NCBI GenBank assembly: GCA_964019695.1
Contig: OZ026515.1
Span: 140,675,549 to 140,739,548 of the forward strand
Length of the DNA: 64,000 nt
Source: Loripinus fragilis
Taxonomy: Eukaryota > Mollusca > Bivalvia > Lucinida > Lucinidae
Direction: 5' to 3'
Below the pieces are notes generated by a model, which searched no databases, had not been told where the DNA came from, and worked only from the letters and a program-made list of their open reading frames with translations. Made by a program: the position numbers and the translations under genes. Shown here piece by piece: positions 10,862 to 21,937 of the stretch (within the stretch, counting starts at the first letter, position 1; the number at the start of each line of letters is the position of its first letter).

Positions 10862-10950
10862 TCCCGCGAACCGGATTCGAACCAGTGACCTAAGGATAAC
10901 AGTCAAATAACCACTACAGTCCTCCGCTCTACCAACTGAGCTATCGCGGG
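10862..10950 (-). tRNA. tRNA-Tyr (GUA), 16-nt intron
   Basis: Third copy, with the same exons, GTA anticodon and discriminator A as the genes at 7181 and 8020. Its intron equals that of the 8020 gene, consistent with the two sharing a duplicated block. All stems pair, so it looks functional. Confidence 0.96.
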
Positions 10951-11325
10951 TTGATGCTCATCGTTCCACATTATATGGAGTCTATATCTCTCAACTCGTT
11001 CGTTTTGCTAGAGCATCTACTTCAACTCTCGCAATAAATTGTTAACTCAGAAACTTCTTAAACAAGGCTTTCGGTATCATTAACTTCGCTTAACCTTTTC
11101 TAAATTTTTATCGACGATTCTATGATTTGATATCTAAATTCAAAGTTGGACTTAAATCTCTCTTGCGCGAAGGACTCAAAGAACCTGCGTTCTATTGTGA
11201 CGTGGTGTATTAATTAAAGAAGATTGTTGGCTCAAATAACTTTTCAGCGCAGTTCATTATAATAATTTCCCATTATAAAAATATTGGCAATAACAGTAAT
11301 GTATTGCAACAGACTGTATGCTTGC
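10951..11325 (+). pseudogene. PLE RT C-terminal fragment (copy B)
   Basis: Aligns by eye to 1632-1990: TATGGAGTCTATATCTCTC, then the KLLKQG-like segment and the region ending TTGCAACAGACTG. Several indels and stops break every frame. Neither the YLDD part nor the tail is present. It abuts the tRNA-Tyr gene, suggesting insertion beside the tRNA or a rearrangement boundary. Confidence 0.75.
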
Positions 11326-11999
11326 ATAATAATGCAAAGTAATCACTAAAATATCCCAATTCTCCTAAACCTAAGTCCATCTTGGGTATCATTTAGATCA
11401 TAACCAAAGCCTATCAACCATAGTTGATAGCCAGGTCAGGGGTGTGCATAAGACCAAACAATTTGAGTGTTGTTCCAAACTTCATTCCCTTTAATTTAAT
11501 ATGCCATATAAACACTTTCAGAATAAATAAAGATGACATTTTGACCCCATCCTTGAAGTCATGGGTGTGTAAAAGAGCAGAATATTTGCTTGCACGGCGT
11601 TGTGTGCATAATTCCCGTTAATTTTATATGCAACATGACTATTTTAGAAGATAGACCATTTGACACCACACCAGGAATCGAGGGTATATGTATAAAAGGC
11701 TTTATTCCCTTTAATTTGATTTGTAACATGACCATATTCTAAAATAGTTGATTTTTGGCATCGGCCCAACCACCTAGGTCCACACAGGGGTCACATCCTG
11801 GTATTTAAACTAATATCCTATTTGATATGCTTCATATATATTGTTCCTCTGTTTGCAAGCAAATTCAAGTTCGGCTAAAACATTGACAATTGACTTGGAA
11901 TTTTAAATATTTGATATTTGACCCTGCCTTAGGGTTCTACGGGTAGGGTAACACTTTTGTCAGTTTTGTGCTTTTCTACAGGCACTGGGCTATCATGGT
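11326..11999. other. Intron sequence, degenerate repeat
   Basis: Contains loosely repeated ATTCCCTTTAATTT..ATATGC..ACATGAC phrases at about 11485, 11615 and 11708, suggesting an old ~120-bp repeat. No coding signal. Confidence 0.4.
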
Positions 12000-12872
12000 T
12001 CAAAATGAGAAGTTGTTAGGGGACGTCTGAAGTTCTTTTTGCACTATAATCATTCAATATAAAACAAGAGACTCCTTGGGCAGTGTCATTTCTGGACAAA
12101 GGGCCATAGTTTGAACAAACTTGGTAGAGGTCCACTAGGTGATGCTACAAACCAAATTTCAAGGCTCTATGCCTAGTGGTTCTTGGCAAGTATTGTTTTA
12201 CGTTTTCCCTATATGAGCCAATGTAATAGATGTGTCCTCCCGCATGGCCTCAGGGTTATGATTTGAACAAACTTGGTAGAGGTCTACTAGATGATGTTGC
12301 ATACCAAATATCAAGGCTCTTATCTATGTTGTTTCAGACAAATAGATGTAATGCTTTGCTTATATATTAGCCTACGTAAAACATGTGAACCGTGGACGGG
12401 ACCATTTTTGGCCCAGTGGCATACCTTGACCAAACACACTAAACATCAAGGCTGTAGGCCTTGAGGTTCCAGACTAGAATATTTTTATGTTTTCCCTCTA
12501 TTAGCCCATGTAAAACAGGTGACCCCTGGGCCAATACATTTTGTGTCCCAAGAGGCATAATTTGATTAATTTTAGAAGAAGCCGCTAGGGATGCTTCATA
12601 CCAAATACCAGGGGGGTGGGGCATAATATAAACAAAATTCGCAGAGGTACGCTAGGGATTCTACATAACAAATATCAAGGCTTTAGGTTATGTAGTTTTG
12701 GACAAGAATATTTTTTTAAAGTTTTCCCTTTGGTTGCCATAGTAACCAAAATCTACATGGAATTAAGATATTTGAACTACTTTGAGATGTTGTTTAAAGC
12801 GAATTGTTGACAGACGCTGGATGGACGATGATTACCTAGGCTCACCTTGAGCCGATGGCTCAGGTAAGCTAC
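12000..12872. repeat. Degenerate ~145-bp tandem/dispersed repeat
   Basis: Units share TTGAACAAACTTGGTAGAGG and ACCAAATATCAAGGCTCT-like phrases near 12113, 12263, 12555 and 12625, each followed by a TTTTCCCT..ATGTAA segment. It ends in CTCACCTTGAGCCGATGGCTC. This type of repeat is common in mollusc non-coding DNA (my inference from general familiarity). Confidence 0.6.
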
Positions 12873-13257
12873 AATTTCCCCAAACCCGTCAATTGGATAT
12901 TAACTCGTCCAACTGATGAGGACACGGATGACATGTCTGTTTAAATGGGCCACTTGCAATTTGGGATACTTTTGTATGGATAATGATACCCTTAAGCGCA
13001 AATGGAGACTTTTATCACATGCTAAGCAAATTAACAGGAGACCGCCGGAGAGTGATAATATTTCAGCCTGCCCCAAGAATTAAAAGGGAATTAATCCTGC
13101 GTAACTGGGCTATGTGGCGTCACTGTATACTCTGGCTTGTACAGCAAAGAAGTTATAGTATGCCCAAGTGTTCTTGGTGTGTCTGATACCTGTGAACATT
13201 ACTTTCCTCCTCAGTTTCTTGGTACATGATTATATCATAGAGACGCCTTTTAACATT

Positions 13258-13333
13258 TTGCAAACAGGGCAGACCCGGATCAGGCAGCTCTATTAAGAGC
13301 TGCCTGATCAGGGTTTACTCTGTTTGCTTATGG
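13258..13333. mobile_element. Hairpin MITE core
   Basis: GCAAACAGGGCAGACCCGGATCAGGCAGCTC faces GAGCTGCCTGATCAGGGTTTACTCTGTTTGC: near-perfect arms of about 31 bp around a ~5-bp loop. It is the same core type as in the piggyBac-type MITEs, but without their ends in view. Confidence 0.7.
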
Positions 13334-14118
13334 AAATATGATTGGATATGATCATACACTAGTGGATCTGACAAGTTTCCTTGTTCTATGTACAAGAGTG
13401 AAAGTTTATTTATATAGCTATTCATATAGAGTGGTGCTTAACATGGATATTCATAATGGAAATGGTTAAGTGAGACAGACGATTATACTTCTACTTAGAG
13501 ATATTATGAGGCGGCTCATTTATGAAAGCCGCCATGTTTTATAGCGAATCCATCAGGCGAAAATCCAGCTTACTGGCAAACACAACATCGATAGTAAAGA
13601 TTTAGCATGAAGGGAGCTTATGAGGAAAGTCAATAACGGTTACATTTGTTAGAGTTCTTCTGCATTACATCCTTTCTGCTTTTTTAACAACACAACGTTT
13701 GCATTTACGCTTCGTTTCTTGGCGTTACGTCATCGTGTTTTCCCAATCGGAAAATCTCGACCCAATTCAAGAATCAAGTTTTTTTCCCACGGAATTGGCG
13801 GAGGCAGTTAGGATTGCATGATTTCCATCTCCGATTCCATACTTGAAATTTACTTCACGTAAGGTCGCAGCAAAACCAGGTAACCGACATTAGTCTCGTT
13901 TTAAGGGATAGTGATACGGAATCAGAAAACCTCAGTTCGTTGATCTGGCTTTTTGTATCAGATGGCCAGAAAACAGACAGTTTAAAAGTTGTACCAATTT
14001 TAGGAATATAAGAATGTACTGTACTTCCATGCTTTCAGTGGACATAGTTTTTCGTTTGGCATTTAGAATATGAGAATACGTCTGTAATCTTTTGTAAAAT
14101 AAATTAACAGTTGTTTTT
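13334..14118. other. Intron sequence; piece of the long-palindrome element
   Basis: Around 13725-13830, phrases such as TCCCAATCGGAAAATC, CAATTCAAGAATC and GGAATTGGCGGAGGCAGTT match parts of the elements at 44697-45212 and 54085-54575. This is a rearranged or shortened relative. No exon seen. Confidence 0.45.
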
Positions 14119-14168
14119 GTGTGGTGCTTGATTGTATCGATTCCTGATCTTTGCCCACTTTCTTACTT
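14119..14168 (+). mobile_element. PLE 3' tail fragment (subfamily 1)
   Basis: Only the terminal ~50 bp of the tail (GTGTGGTGCTTGATTGTATC through CTTACTTT). It sits directly upstream of the endonuclease end of the next PLE, a head-to-tail arrangement known for PLEs. Confidence 0.65.
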
Positions 14169-14279
14169 TGTATAAGCGAGTTCCAAATTTTCCCTCAATA
14201 ATTTTTTATATAGTCGTATGGGTTACTCATGTTTTTGCAGCTCAGTAATCACCATGATTCCTTGCTATTATGCTTCAAT

Positions 14280-14583
14280 AACTGCCAAAGCTTACAGAAC
14301 GCATACAATATGTTGGTGAAACTTGTAGATTTCTAAAAACTAGATTATCTGAGCACTATCGTCGAATGAAAAAGCCTCGTAAAATTGATAATTTTCTTCA
14401 TAGACATTTCGAACAAACTAATCACTCTCCTAGTGGTATTTCTATTCAGCCTGCTGAAAAGATTTTTATGATTGTAATTCCACTAAAAGATAATATAATT
14501 ATAAAAATATTCTTAGGCATGAAATAGAATTAAAGTGGACAAAAGTATTACATACTGTACTGCGTATATGTAGTATTGCGTAC
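14280..14583 (+). pseudogene. GIY-YIG-type endonuclease domain of the PLE
   Basis: From about 14305 an open frame encodes a YVGET motif, then a conserved Arg in LKTRLSEH, a basic KKPRK stretch and a HRHFEQTNHS segment. These are the second half of a GIY-YIG nuclease as found in PLEs, which nicks target DNA to prime reverse transcription. The preceding part, with the GIY strand and its cysteines, is not readable. The frame is lost near 14480. The domain lies 5' of the RT sequence on the same strand, which is the key point for classification. Confidence 0.7.
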
Positions 14584-15016
14584 TGTTGAGTCCTTATCTT
14601 TGCTTTATCTCCTTGTTTTATCTTGATTTATATATTCTAGGAGATGGTGCATTGATAAGTCAGGGTCTTCCTTTCAAACCAAATATCTATGTGTCTTGAT
14701 CAACATTTGAATTAAGGGTGAAGTTGGCGTGCCGTGAAACCGGTTTAAGCCCTCCAGTAAAATATTTTACTGAAAGTTCCAAGGCGGTACTTCTTTTGTG
14801 GATCTTTTATGTTTTTCTGTCTTGCGTTTGCTATGCCTTTGTGTGCGTCTGTTTATATGTGCCTTGTGGTCACCTGTTGGGAAAGGGCTGACCATTTGGC
14901 ATTCGTTTGTGGTGTCTAACTGTGAGTTTGTCACTTTCCCATTAGTATCCTGGGTCAGGTGTGGTACATGATTGTATCGAGTCCTGATCTTTGCACCCTT
15001 ACTTACTTTTTAAAAC
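14584..15016 (+). mobile_element. Tail-only PLE insertion (subfamily 1), nested in copy C
   Basis: Begins TGTTGAGTCCTTATC, has the AAACCGGTTT and CAGTAAAATATTTTACTG palindromes, and ends TGATCTTTGCACCCTTACTTACTT. It splits the endonuclease-RT linker: the coding sequence resumes right after with an HPLGF..HEGNISRL-like stretch. The start point nearly equals that of the independent tail at 52958. Confidence 0.8.
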
Positions 15017-16266
15017 ACCACACCCACTTGGTTTTTAGTAATATTTTCCATGAAGGTAACATTTCTAGATTAACTAATTTTAATGTGTTTTTTTTTCTCT
15101 CTTCTAGATCTTCATAAACGCAATAAGCGATCTCATGGAATACGCAAAAATGGAAATTTAAAACGCAAAAAAACCCAGAAATGTTTTAACCCTTTTAGAT
15201 TTAAGTATCACCTTAAAACATTGAGGCCGACATGTGGCCATTTTACGTTTAGAAACTCTTTCTAATTCTTCTATTTATAATTTGGATATTGAGGCTAATA
15301 AATTCTATGATAGAGCTCATCGACTTTATGATGCAGCACTTATTACCAGGTGTAAGACTCAATATACTCTTCGACCATATAGAGAATCCAAAATTAATCA
15401 TATTAGACATTTAATCAAAATTCATTTTGTAAACTAGGGGATTGAATTCATTAATTTACCCAGTATATTTAAAGATAAAGCTGTTATCTCTTCTATTCCT
15501 TCTTATTTTAAAAATAGGGAATCACCTATCATCTGTTATAAGTACAATAAACCTATTCGTAGTACTGTTTTAATTATAAGACATTAGTATCTGAACTTGA
15601 TATTGAAACTACTATTCTTGACTCTCGAAACTATAAGGACTCTAAGTATTGCTATTGAAGAATTTAGATATTGGGTATTTAAAAATCATAACTTATTCCA
15701 GAATTCTGTCTATTATATGTAAGGGACCTAAATATAGGTTTCCTTTGCCTATAAGCTTCAAATCATGCCATGAGGCCTTAATATAATTTTGTTATCAATG
15801 GTGTAAACGAGAGCATGTTGAATCTAATGCCTTAAATAGTTGAAATTAAATATTTTTAAAATTATTAATGGTAGCATTTAATCTTATTGCAATATTTTAG
15901 ATCTTCTTCCACCTAAGCCTAAATTCACTTTTAGAAATTTGAAGAAAGGGATCCAGGAATTCCATAGGAGGTGTGTTTGGCCCCTGCAGATAAGGTTGCT
16001 TACAATGTTGTAGTCGTTTGAAAAAAGGTACTACATTAATACCCTACAGCAAAAACTTTGCACTGCTAAAACATATGCAAGAGGCGTCCGTCGTTGACAG
16101 GCATCGATGCCCTATAGCAGCTAATTTTGGGGTGTTTGTTGATGAGGATCATAGCATGCTTCATACGTTATACTGTTTACCCAAATTCATATACGACCCT
16201 ATAAGTCGTGTTTTATGGCTTATTCTAGTTCATGTACTACTACCGCGTTGTCTATATGTTTGACTT
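15017..16266 (+). pseudogene. PLE RT N-terminal region, degenerate
   Basis: Recognisable blocks in shifting frames: HEGNISRLTNFN, then a KRNKRSHGIRKNGN-like basic linker (about 15110-15165), a segment of about 67 codons at 15234-15437 with IEANKFYDRAHRLY, then INLPSIFKDKAV..SSIPSYF (15446-15510) and KCREHVESNAL (about 15800). Towards 16266 only traces remain. Many frameshifts and stops. These blocks are the part of PLE proteins between endonuclease and RT palm; the zinc-finger linker expected in Naiad types is not clearly preserved. Confidence 0.65.
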
Positions 16267-16269
16267 ATT

Positions 16270-16565
16270 GCCTCACAGAGATAAAACGTAAGTAAGAATG
16301 CAAATATCAGGAATCGATACATCAAGCATCACTCCTGACCCAGGACACCACATTGAAAAGTGACAAAATACAAGAGAACTTCGAATACAAGAAAGCCAAG
16401 AGGCCAGCTTTTTCACAGCAGGTAACAATAAGGCTGCAATAAAAGACAAGAAAACATGACAAACGCAAAATGTAAATAACAAAAAATGATCCACAAAAGA
16501 AGCACCGCCTTGGAGCGGTCAGTAAAATATTTTACTGGAGGGCTTAAACATGTTCCATGGTACCA
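16270..16565 (-). mobile_element. Tail-only PLE insertion (subfamily 1), reverse orientation
   Basis: On the minus strand it runs from the GTTTAAGCCCTCC box through CAGTAAAATATTTTACTG to the terminal CTTACTTA (read as TAAGTAAG at 16288 on the plus strand, the boundary being approximate). It interrupts copy C between its N-terminal and core RT parts. It is truncated at its 5' end relative to the other tail-only insertions. Confidence 0.75.
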
Positions 16566-17369
16566 ACCATGTTATAATATATTGTACAACAGTTTAATGA
16601 AGAGAATGGTAAACATTTATTTTGGTCTTATAAAAATTCCGGGATAGATATTTTCGATAAATTAAGATCTAAAGGTTTTCTAGCATCTAGCTGTCTGCAT
16701 ATGTTTCTCTACTATCTATACCATGTTGCCTTAAATATAATCAAAGAAAAACTATCGGAATTAATGAACAAGAATTTAACAGAGAAGTTTCACTTTGTTT
16801 CACGTCAATGAGAACACTGCCTTCTTTTACTTCTGAACAGCCTAAACAATAGAAGTTGCGGTCATGTCAAAAAATGTGTGATTCTCTCCATTATTTGGTG
16901 GACAATATATTTATGAGATATGGCTCGAAATTATATAGACACATTGTAGTCATTTCAATGGGTACTTATTGTGCTCCTCTTATCGCAGATTTGTTCTGAT
17001 ATTAGAAAGACTTCACGTTATCTCAACAAGATCAACTTATATTTTTGAAGCTTTTTAGTTCACCTTTAGATATTTAGATGATTTACTTAAATTGATAATC
17101 CTTATTTTGAACAAATGGTAAGTCAGATATATCCAACTGAACTCCAGTGAACTAAGGCAAATTCTTCGGATACTGAAGCCCCGTTTTTGGACTTGTACTT
17201 GTCCATAACGAAAGGCATATTTCATCTAAGATTTCTGATAAATGTGATAATTTTAACAGTGAAATAGTAAATTTCCCATTTTTGGATGGAGATGTTCCTC
17301 ACTTCCCATCCTGTGGTGTATATAGTCTGCAGCTTTTGCAAGAGTATGTTCTAATATCGATGACTTCTT
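16566..17369 (+). pseudogene. PLE RT core, degenerate
   Basis: Fragments in several frames: LYRHIVVISMGTYCAPLIADLF (a changed GIPMGT motif, about 16930-17000), FRYLDDLL (about 17066-17090, the catalytic Asp pair), FLDLYLS (about 17185) and NFPFLDGDVP (about 17270). All core RT motifs can be found in the right order, but frameshifts separate them. Cut at 17370 by another tail insertion. Confidence 0.7.
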
Positions 17370-17472
17370 GTGTGCGATGTTTTATTGTGTTTAGTCGCTT
17401 TACCATGTGCTGTCCTGTGTCAGGTATGGTGCTTGATTGTATCAATTCCTGATCTTTGTCTCCTTACTTACT
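17370..17472 (+). mobile_element. Tail-only PLE insertion (subfamily 1), ~103 bp
   Basis: The last ~100 bp of the tail, ending TTTGTCTCCTTACTTACTT. ACTTC precedes it and is repeated at its right edge, a possible 5-bp target duplication. Copy C coding sequence continues on both sides (compare 19600-19620). Confidence 0.7.
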
Positions 17473-17878
17473 TCAACAACAGAAACCTTTTTTGGACTGC
17501 TAAGTTATTTTAACAAGGTTTAAGACATCATAAAAAATCGAAAAGCATTTTCTTAACTCTACCACAGACATTCAGAGTTAATTGTTAAATATAACATTGG
17601 GTTAAAATCTCTTCTTCAGCAGGGCATATCAGAACCTATATATTATGGTGATTTACTCGTAGTTGATAAATTTAAAAGAATTGTGGGAAAACCTTATTGT
17701 AGTGATCAATTGAAAAAGATTATCAAATGTTGTAAAAAGGTTGGATATAACTTGAATAACATGCCACAGTCTGCATACCTGGTTTTAAACCCAATCACAG
17801 TTAATAGCTATGGTTTCCTCTTTATTGTACGACGTCGGATCAGACCTCAGACTCAATGACGGCTCTGACGTGAAGCTT
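17473..17878 (+). pseudogene. PLE RT C-terminal region, degenerate
   Basis: Matches the C-terminal block of copies A and the 47.7 kb copy: the basic YRRH-like segment, YGDLLVVDKFKRIVGK-like sequence and a LVLNPITV-like end. Multiple frameshifts. It is closest to the fragment at 19500-19880 (shared CGAAAAGCATTTTCTWAA), so both probably belong to tail subfamily 2. Confidence 0.7.
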
Positions 17879-18411
17879 TAATCGGTGTGTTGTTGCCTGA
17901 TGCTTATCTGTTGCTGGGCCCACCGTGGCTCAACTTGAGGTTTTCTTTAGCTCTGACTATCTTTGAGGCGTTAGCCATTTTCTTTATTTCATCTCATCAT
18001 AGTGTGTTAATTTGATTAGATTGTTCTCTATGATAATACCTTGCAATAGTTAGGAAGCCTCCATGCGAGCTTAACATTCGTGTGCTTCAACAACAGCAGA
18101 ATCTAGGTCGAAGATTTGGTAACAGTAAAATGCATTTAAGCCCTCCGTGGCTTAAGCTGCTGTCCGTTCTAGGGCGGTGGTTATGTTGTTGTTGATTATT
18201 ACTCCCATTTTGTTATATGTTTTGTTGTGCGTTACTTTATGTCCATTTTAGCTTTGCAATCATCTTGATGGGGAAGAGAGAGCTGGTTGCTTTAATAAGA
18301 TTGTCTTCCTAGTGTCTCGTGAATGTTGTTTGAACCTCGCTGTGCCATAGGTTTGTCTGCGGTTTGTGATTTGTGTTTTTTTTTGATCATACTCACTTAC
18401 TATTTTTGCAA
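17879..18411 (+). repeat. PLE 3' untranslated tail, subfamily 2
   Basis: Distinct from the subfamily-1 tail: AAAATGCATTTAAGCCCTCC, then GGCTTAAGCTGCTGTCCGTT, GGGGAAGAGAGAGCTGG and a CTGATCATACTCACTTAC-like end. It shares the AAGCCCTCC box with subfamily 1, so the two tails are related. It recurs at 52740-53508, split there by a subfamily-1 tail. Confidence 0.7.
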
Positions 18412-19499
18412 AACGAGCTGTTAAGACCTATAATGAGACACACAGAAAACATAAAATAAATAAATTTGTAATAACACAAATAAGCCAGATAGGTAAAACC
18501 TCAAATATCCCTATATAAAAGCTATTCTAACATTTTGAATGAGCTTGGTTTGACCGACTCATTGATACCTGAATGAATACATTTTATAAGATAGTACATT
18601 TTTCTAAGGAAATCTAAAGCCACTTGCGATTTTCCAGGTGGGGAGGAGCTGGTCCCCTGCCCCCCCCCCCTCTGGATCCGTGCATGTCCTCTGCACTATC
18701 TTTTACCAAGTCTCATTATTACACCTGTCATCGTTTACATATTATTTCACCCCTGCACTGACAAATACTCAAAAGAATAGATGGATAGATAGATAGAGAG
18801 ATTCTGCTAATACTAGGTTTAAGGTCGCTAGCATACAAACTGCGACCGCCAATAACGACTATATGTGAGTCAACCAAATTTTTTTTGAAAGAAAATATAT
18901 CACATTGAATGTTAGACAACAGCGCTAGCGCTTGTAACGTAATATAGTCCGCTGATGATTTCCAACATTTGCGTAATAGGCGTTAATTCCTTTCTTAGGT
19001 GCTAATTATGTCTGGGGCCTGTGGGACCACACTGGGCCGTGAATATAACTAAAAATCGTATTATTTTTTTTAAAAGTCGACATGTCTTACACGCATCTGA
19101 TTGCATTTTCCACTGTTCTTACAATAGTTCGAAGTAATAATTCTAACAAGAACAACATCAGTGTAACCATATTCAAGCTGTTCATTTGAGAAGACATATC
19201 ATCGGTTATATTGTTAGAAAACTTGCTATGTCTCTTCTCATGCGTCTTCTGATAATCCAATTTTCATACCATATATCCTGCGATCTACCTCCAAATGACA
19301 CTTCAATTACCATATCCCGTCGTTGTTTTGATACTTAACACATATTTTATGACGGTTGGGATATATTGTTTATAATTATTTCTACTCAGCTCAGTAGTAT
19401 TCTATTCCAGTTCTACCACCTGATCCCAAATCCCCTACCAATATAGTTGACTTGAGCGGGTTCGTCTGTAACAAATTGCATAGTTTCATCTAAAATTGA
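18412..19499. other. Intron sequence; no gene
   Basis: A C-rich run and a GGATCCGTGCATG phrase at 18655-18690 resemble a MITE end. A short (ATAG)n patch lies at 18778-18798. No exon or RNA gene. Confidence 0.4.
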
Positions 19500-19880
19500 T
19501 AATAAACGGGATGCTTTTAATTTTTAAATAGTTGATTTCCCAAATCTATGTGGAGGTCTTCCTCGCTCCCCTTCCTATGGTGTATATATTTCGCAGCTGA
19601 TTCGTCATGAATTCAACAACAGAACAATTGTTTGACTGTTACATGGTTATCAATATCATAAAAATCGAAAAGCATTTTCTAAATTCTACCACAGACACTC
19701 AGAGCTGATTGTTAAATACAATATTGATTTAAAAACTTTTTTGCAACAGAGCATATCGGAGCCGATATTTACATGGATATTATATAACAGTCTGCATGCC
19801 TGGTTGTATACCCGTTCACGGTTTATAGCTATGGTATCTGGGTCCATCTTGGCTCAATTCGAGGTAATCTTTCACTTTTA
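19500..19880 (+). pseudogene. PLE RT C-terminal fragment (copy D), degenerate
   Basis: Recognisable GTTGATTTCCCAAATCTATG (the NFPFLDGDVP region), CAACAACAGAACAATTG and the HKNRKAFSKFYHRHSEL-like stretch, then a decayed end at TCTGGGTCCATCTTGGCTC. It has no intact YLDD. It is very old and close to copy C. Confidence 0.65.
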
Positions 19881-20494
19881 CTATTTTCTATGTTTAAAAT
19901 TGGCATAAAAAGGCAATACGCCATATTTGAAAAATGTGTTAGAAGAAACGTTTGATCTGTAGTGTGACATGGTAGTTATTCAGAATAGCGTTCACTCAAT
20001 TTAAAGTACAATAATACAATACAAATCTCTTTATTACACTCAGGTCATACAAAAATGACATATGAGGAATACAATACAATATTGAAAGGCGGTACTTAAA
20101 GGGGACAGCAACCCTAATGATAAGTATGATTTATCAGAAAGAGCTCTGTGAACCATGAATTTTGATACAAGTATCATCAAAATAAAAAAGTGTAAGTTTT
20201 TAATTTATTCAGATATTAATCCTTTAATTGCAGTTTTACCATAAAAACAATGGTAAAATAATTTTCAGGGGCAGTAACTCTTGCTGATATTATAGATATA
20301 TCAATGCACTATAATTGGGCCAGGCATAATAAGTGTATTCACCCAGTAAGTTTTAGGCATCTTGTCCTACGAAGGGTTGAAATTCACTATCTTATCCCTT
20401 GGCCTCACAGGTGGAACCAACCCTGATTGAGTACATAATAAGACGCATGCTGATTCACGAGACCAGGTCTCCAGATATGAGTGCGTTATTAATT
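19881..20494. other. Intron sequence; no gene
   Basis: No repeats or coding signal that I can support. A short internal inversion around AACAATGGTAAAATAAT is the only notable structure. Confidence 0.35.
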
Positions 20495-20657
20495 TGCATT
20501 CATTGTTTTATTTCGAACTTAAAACATATGTTTAGGTGCTCAAAAGAACCATCTCATTAAGATGGTTCTATTGAGCACCTAAAATAATGTTTTTAACTGA
20601 TTGATAGAAGAAAACGTTTAGTTATAATTTTAAGATCAAAAGCTTTGCTTATCTGAA
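20495..20657. mobile_element. Foldback MITE, AGATAAG family
   Basis: The central arms GGTGCTCAAAAGAACCATC / GATGGTTCTATTGAGCACC pair almost perfectly. The outer arm ATGTTTAGG / CCTAAAATAATG and the terminal CTTATCT are shared with the copy at 21938. Confidence 0.7.
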
Positions 20658-20699
20658 GTTATGGAGACAAACAGACCGTGTATATTAGATGCCAGCCCA

Positions 20700-20800
20700 G
20701 CAGACACACAACGTTGGCTCAAAATAGATTCAAGGTTGATTCAACGCCATGTCGTTGAATCAACGTTGAATCAATGTTGAATCCACGTTGCGTGCCTGTT
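20700..20800. repeat. Clustered GTTGAATCAAC palindromes
   Basis: At least four overlapping GTTGAATC / GATTCAAC words within ~70 bp around 20725-20790, giving strong intrastrand pairing. CAACGTTG occurs three times. Likely the arm of a hairpin element. Confidence 0.6.
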
Positions 20801-20943
20801 GTGAGTAAGTCGCTACGATAGATCTGATTGGCAGGAAGGCATTTTTGCAAAAAATCCGCTCTGGCGTTTTGATTGGTCGATTTATCTACGCTCAAAATCA
20901 GCATTTTTTTTTTTTTAAAATCTTTCAGGAATATCATCAGAGT

Positions 20944-21016
20944 GTCAAACAGTATGGAACCAGACCAGGCCCGACCTCTTGTCGGGCCTGGTCTGGGTCC
21001 AAACTGTTTGTAAAGG
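20944..21016. mobile_element. Hairpin MITE core
   Basis: The arms AACCAGACCAGGCCCGAC / GTCGGGCCTGGTCTGGGTCC surround a loop of a few bases, with outer CAAACAGT / ACTGTTTG. It has the same outer words as the piggyBac-type MITE hairpins but a different, more GC-rich inner arm. Confidence 0.75.
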
Positions 21017-21937
21017 CTATCAGCAGACGACACTAGTAGGCAAATAATTAATGCATTCTCAACATCTGCACCAATAGCTTCCGCTGCTGAAGATGTTAAA
21101 TTGACAAAACAGTAATAGGTACGGGATGTGTTTTCTGTTACCAAATGTAGCTAGAATCAATACGAAAGTTTAATTGCTCTATAGGTTACCAAGTGTAGAT
21201 TGTGCACATTGATTGATCATCGAGGAGAGCAAATGTTTGCCGTATAATAGCAAATAAAACCATGTTGAAACAGTTAAATTTTTAATGTCGACTTTCTACC
21301 GTGAAAATCAAAGAATGGATACATATGTTGTTACGCGGAGCATATGTAGAATGGACTGGATCGTACCGTGCATTGCAACTGTTTTGTCATTCTTCTGTTC
21401 TCAAAGCATCCACTGGTTTCTGGACAGTTTGTTTACTGATTGATTGAGTTGCTGTCTTTTTTTTTAATTATTTGCTGTTTGTGAATGAACAGAAGCACTG
21501 GTAAGAACTGTACACGGACTAATCAGATCACTCAGGGTATACACAAAAGCTCACAATGCCTTAAAGTTTCTTTTTCTGCCAATTCAAAGAAGCCGGTCCA
21601 AGTATCATGTCTGTGCAATGACAATACTAACTCTGTCGGGCTGACTTGGGTTTTGAATGTTTGCGTACGGCAGAAATGATCTAAGACTCGTTTTTTCATA
21701 GTGAGGCTGAAATAGACTTCACAGTGAATCTAACAAATGCATTTGGTTGATGTTTGTGGCATATAATGTTTGCAAGGAAACTTCATATAAGATTATGTGC
21801 GCGTATGTTGTAGAACAATAATACATTGTTCACTGTTGATTAGTGTTACCTTATTACAGTCTAGGAATATCATTGGATTTCCAGATTTCAGAGAAAAACA
21901 TCGTTCAGCGTGTATTATAGAAACGATTACGTAATCA
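21017..21937. other. Intron sequence; no gene
   Basis: An open stretch at 21485-21679 has no splice support or recognised motif. Nothing else stands out. Confidence 0.35.

Larger units (their letters stand above)
14171..18411 (+). mobile_element. Penelope-like element copy C, near full length, with three nested tails
   Basis: Order on the + strand: GIY-YIG endonuclease (about 14280-14583), RT N-terminal region (15017-16266), RT core (16566-17369), RT C-terminus (17473-17878), subfamily-2 tail (17879-18411). Three foreign subfamily-1 tails interrupt it at 14584-15016, 16270-16565 (reverse) and 17370-17472. Endonuclease before RT is the permuted order described for Naiad/Chlamys-type PLEs, in contrast to canonical Penelope, where GIY-YIG follows RT. 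It is heavily mutated and inactive. Confidence 0.75.

Noticed and set aside
12900..12945. CTGATGAGG as a hammerhead ribozyme core
   Set aside because: The stem after it is only about four pairs and the required GAAA is missing.
20719..21144. 141-codon minus frame
   Set aside because: It runs through the hairpin at 20944-21016, with a mirrored frame on the other strand. No domain.
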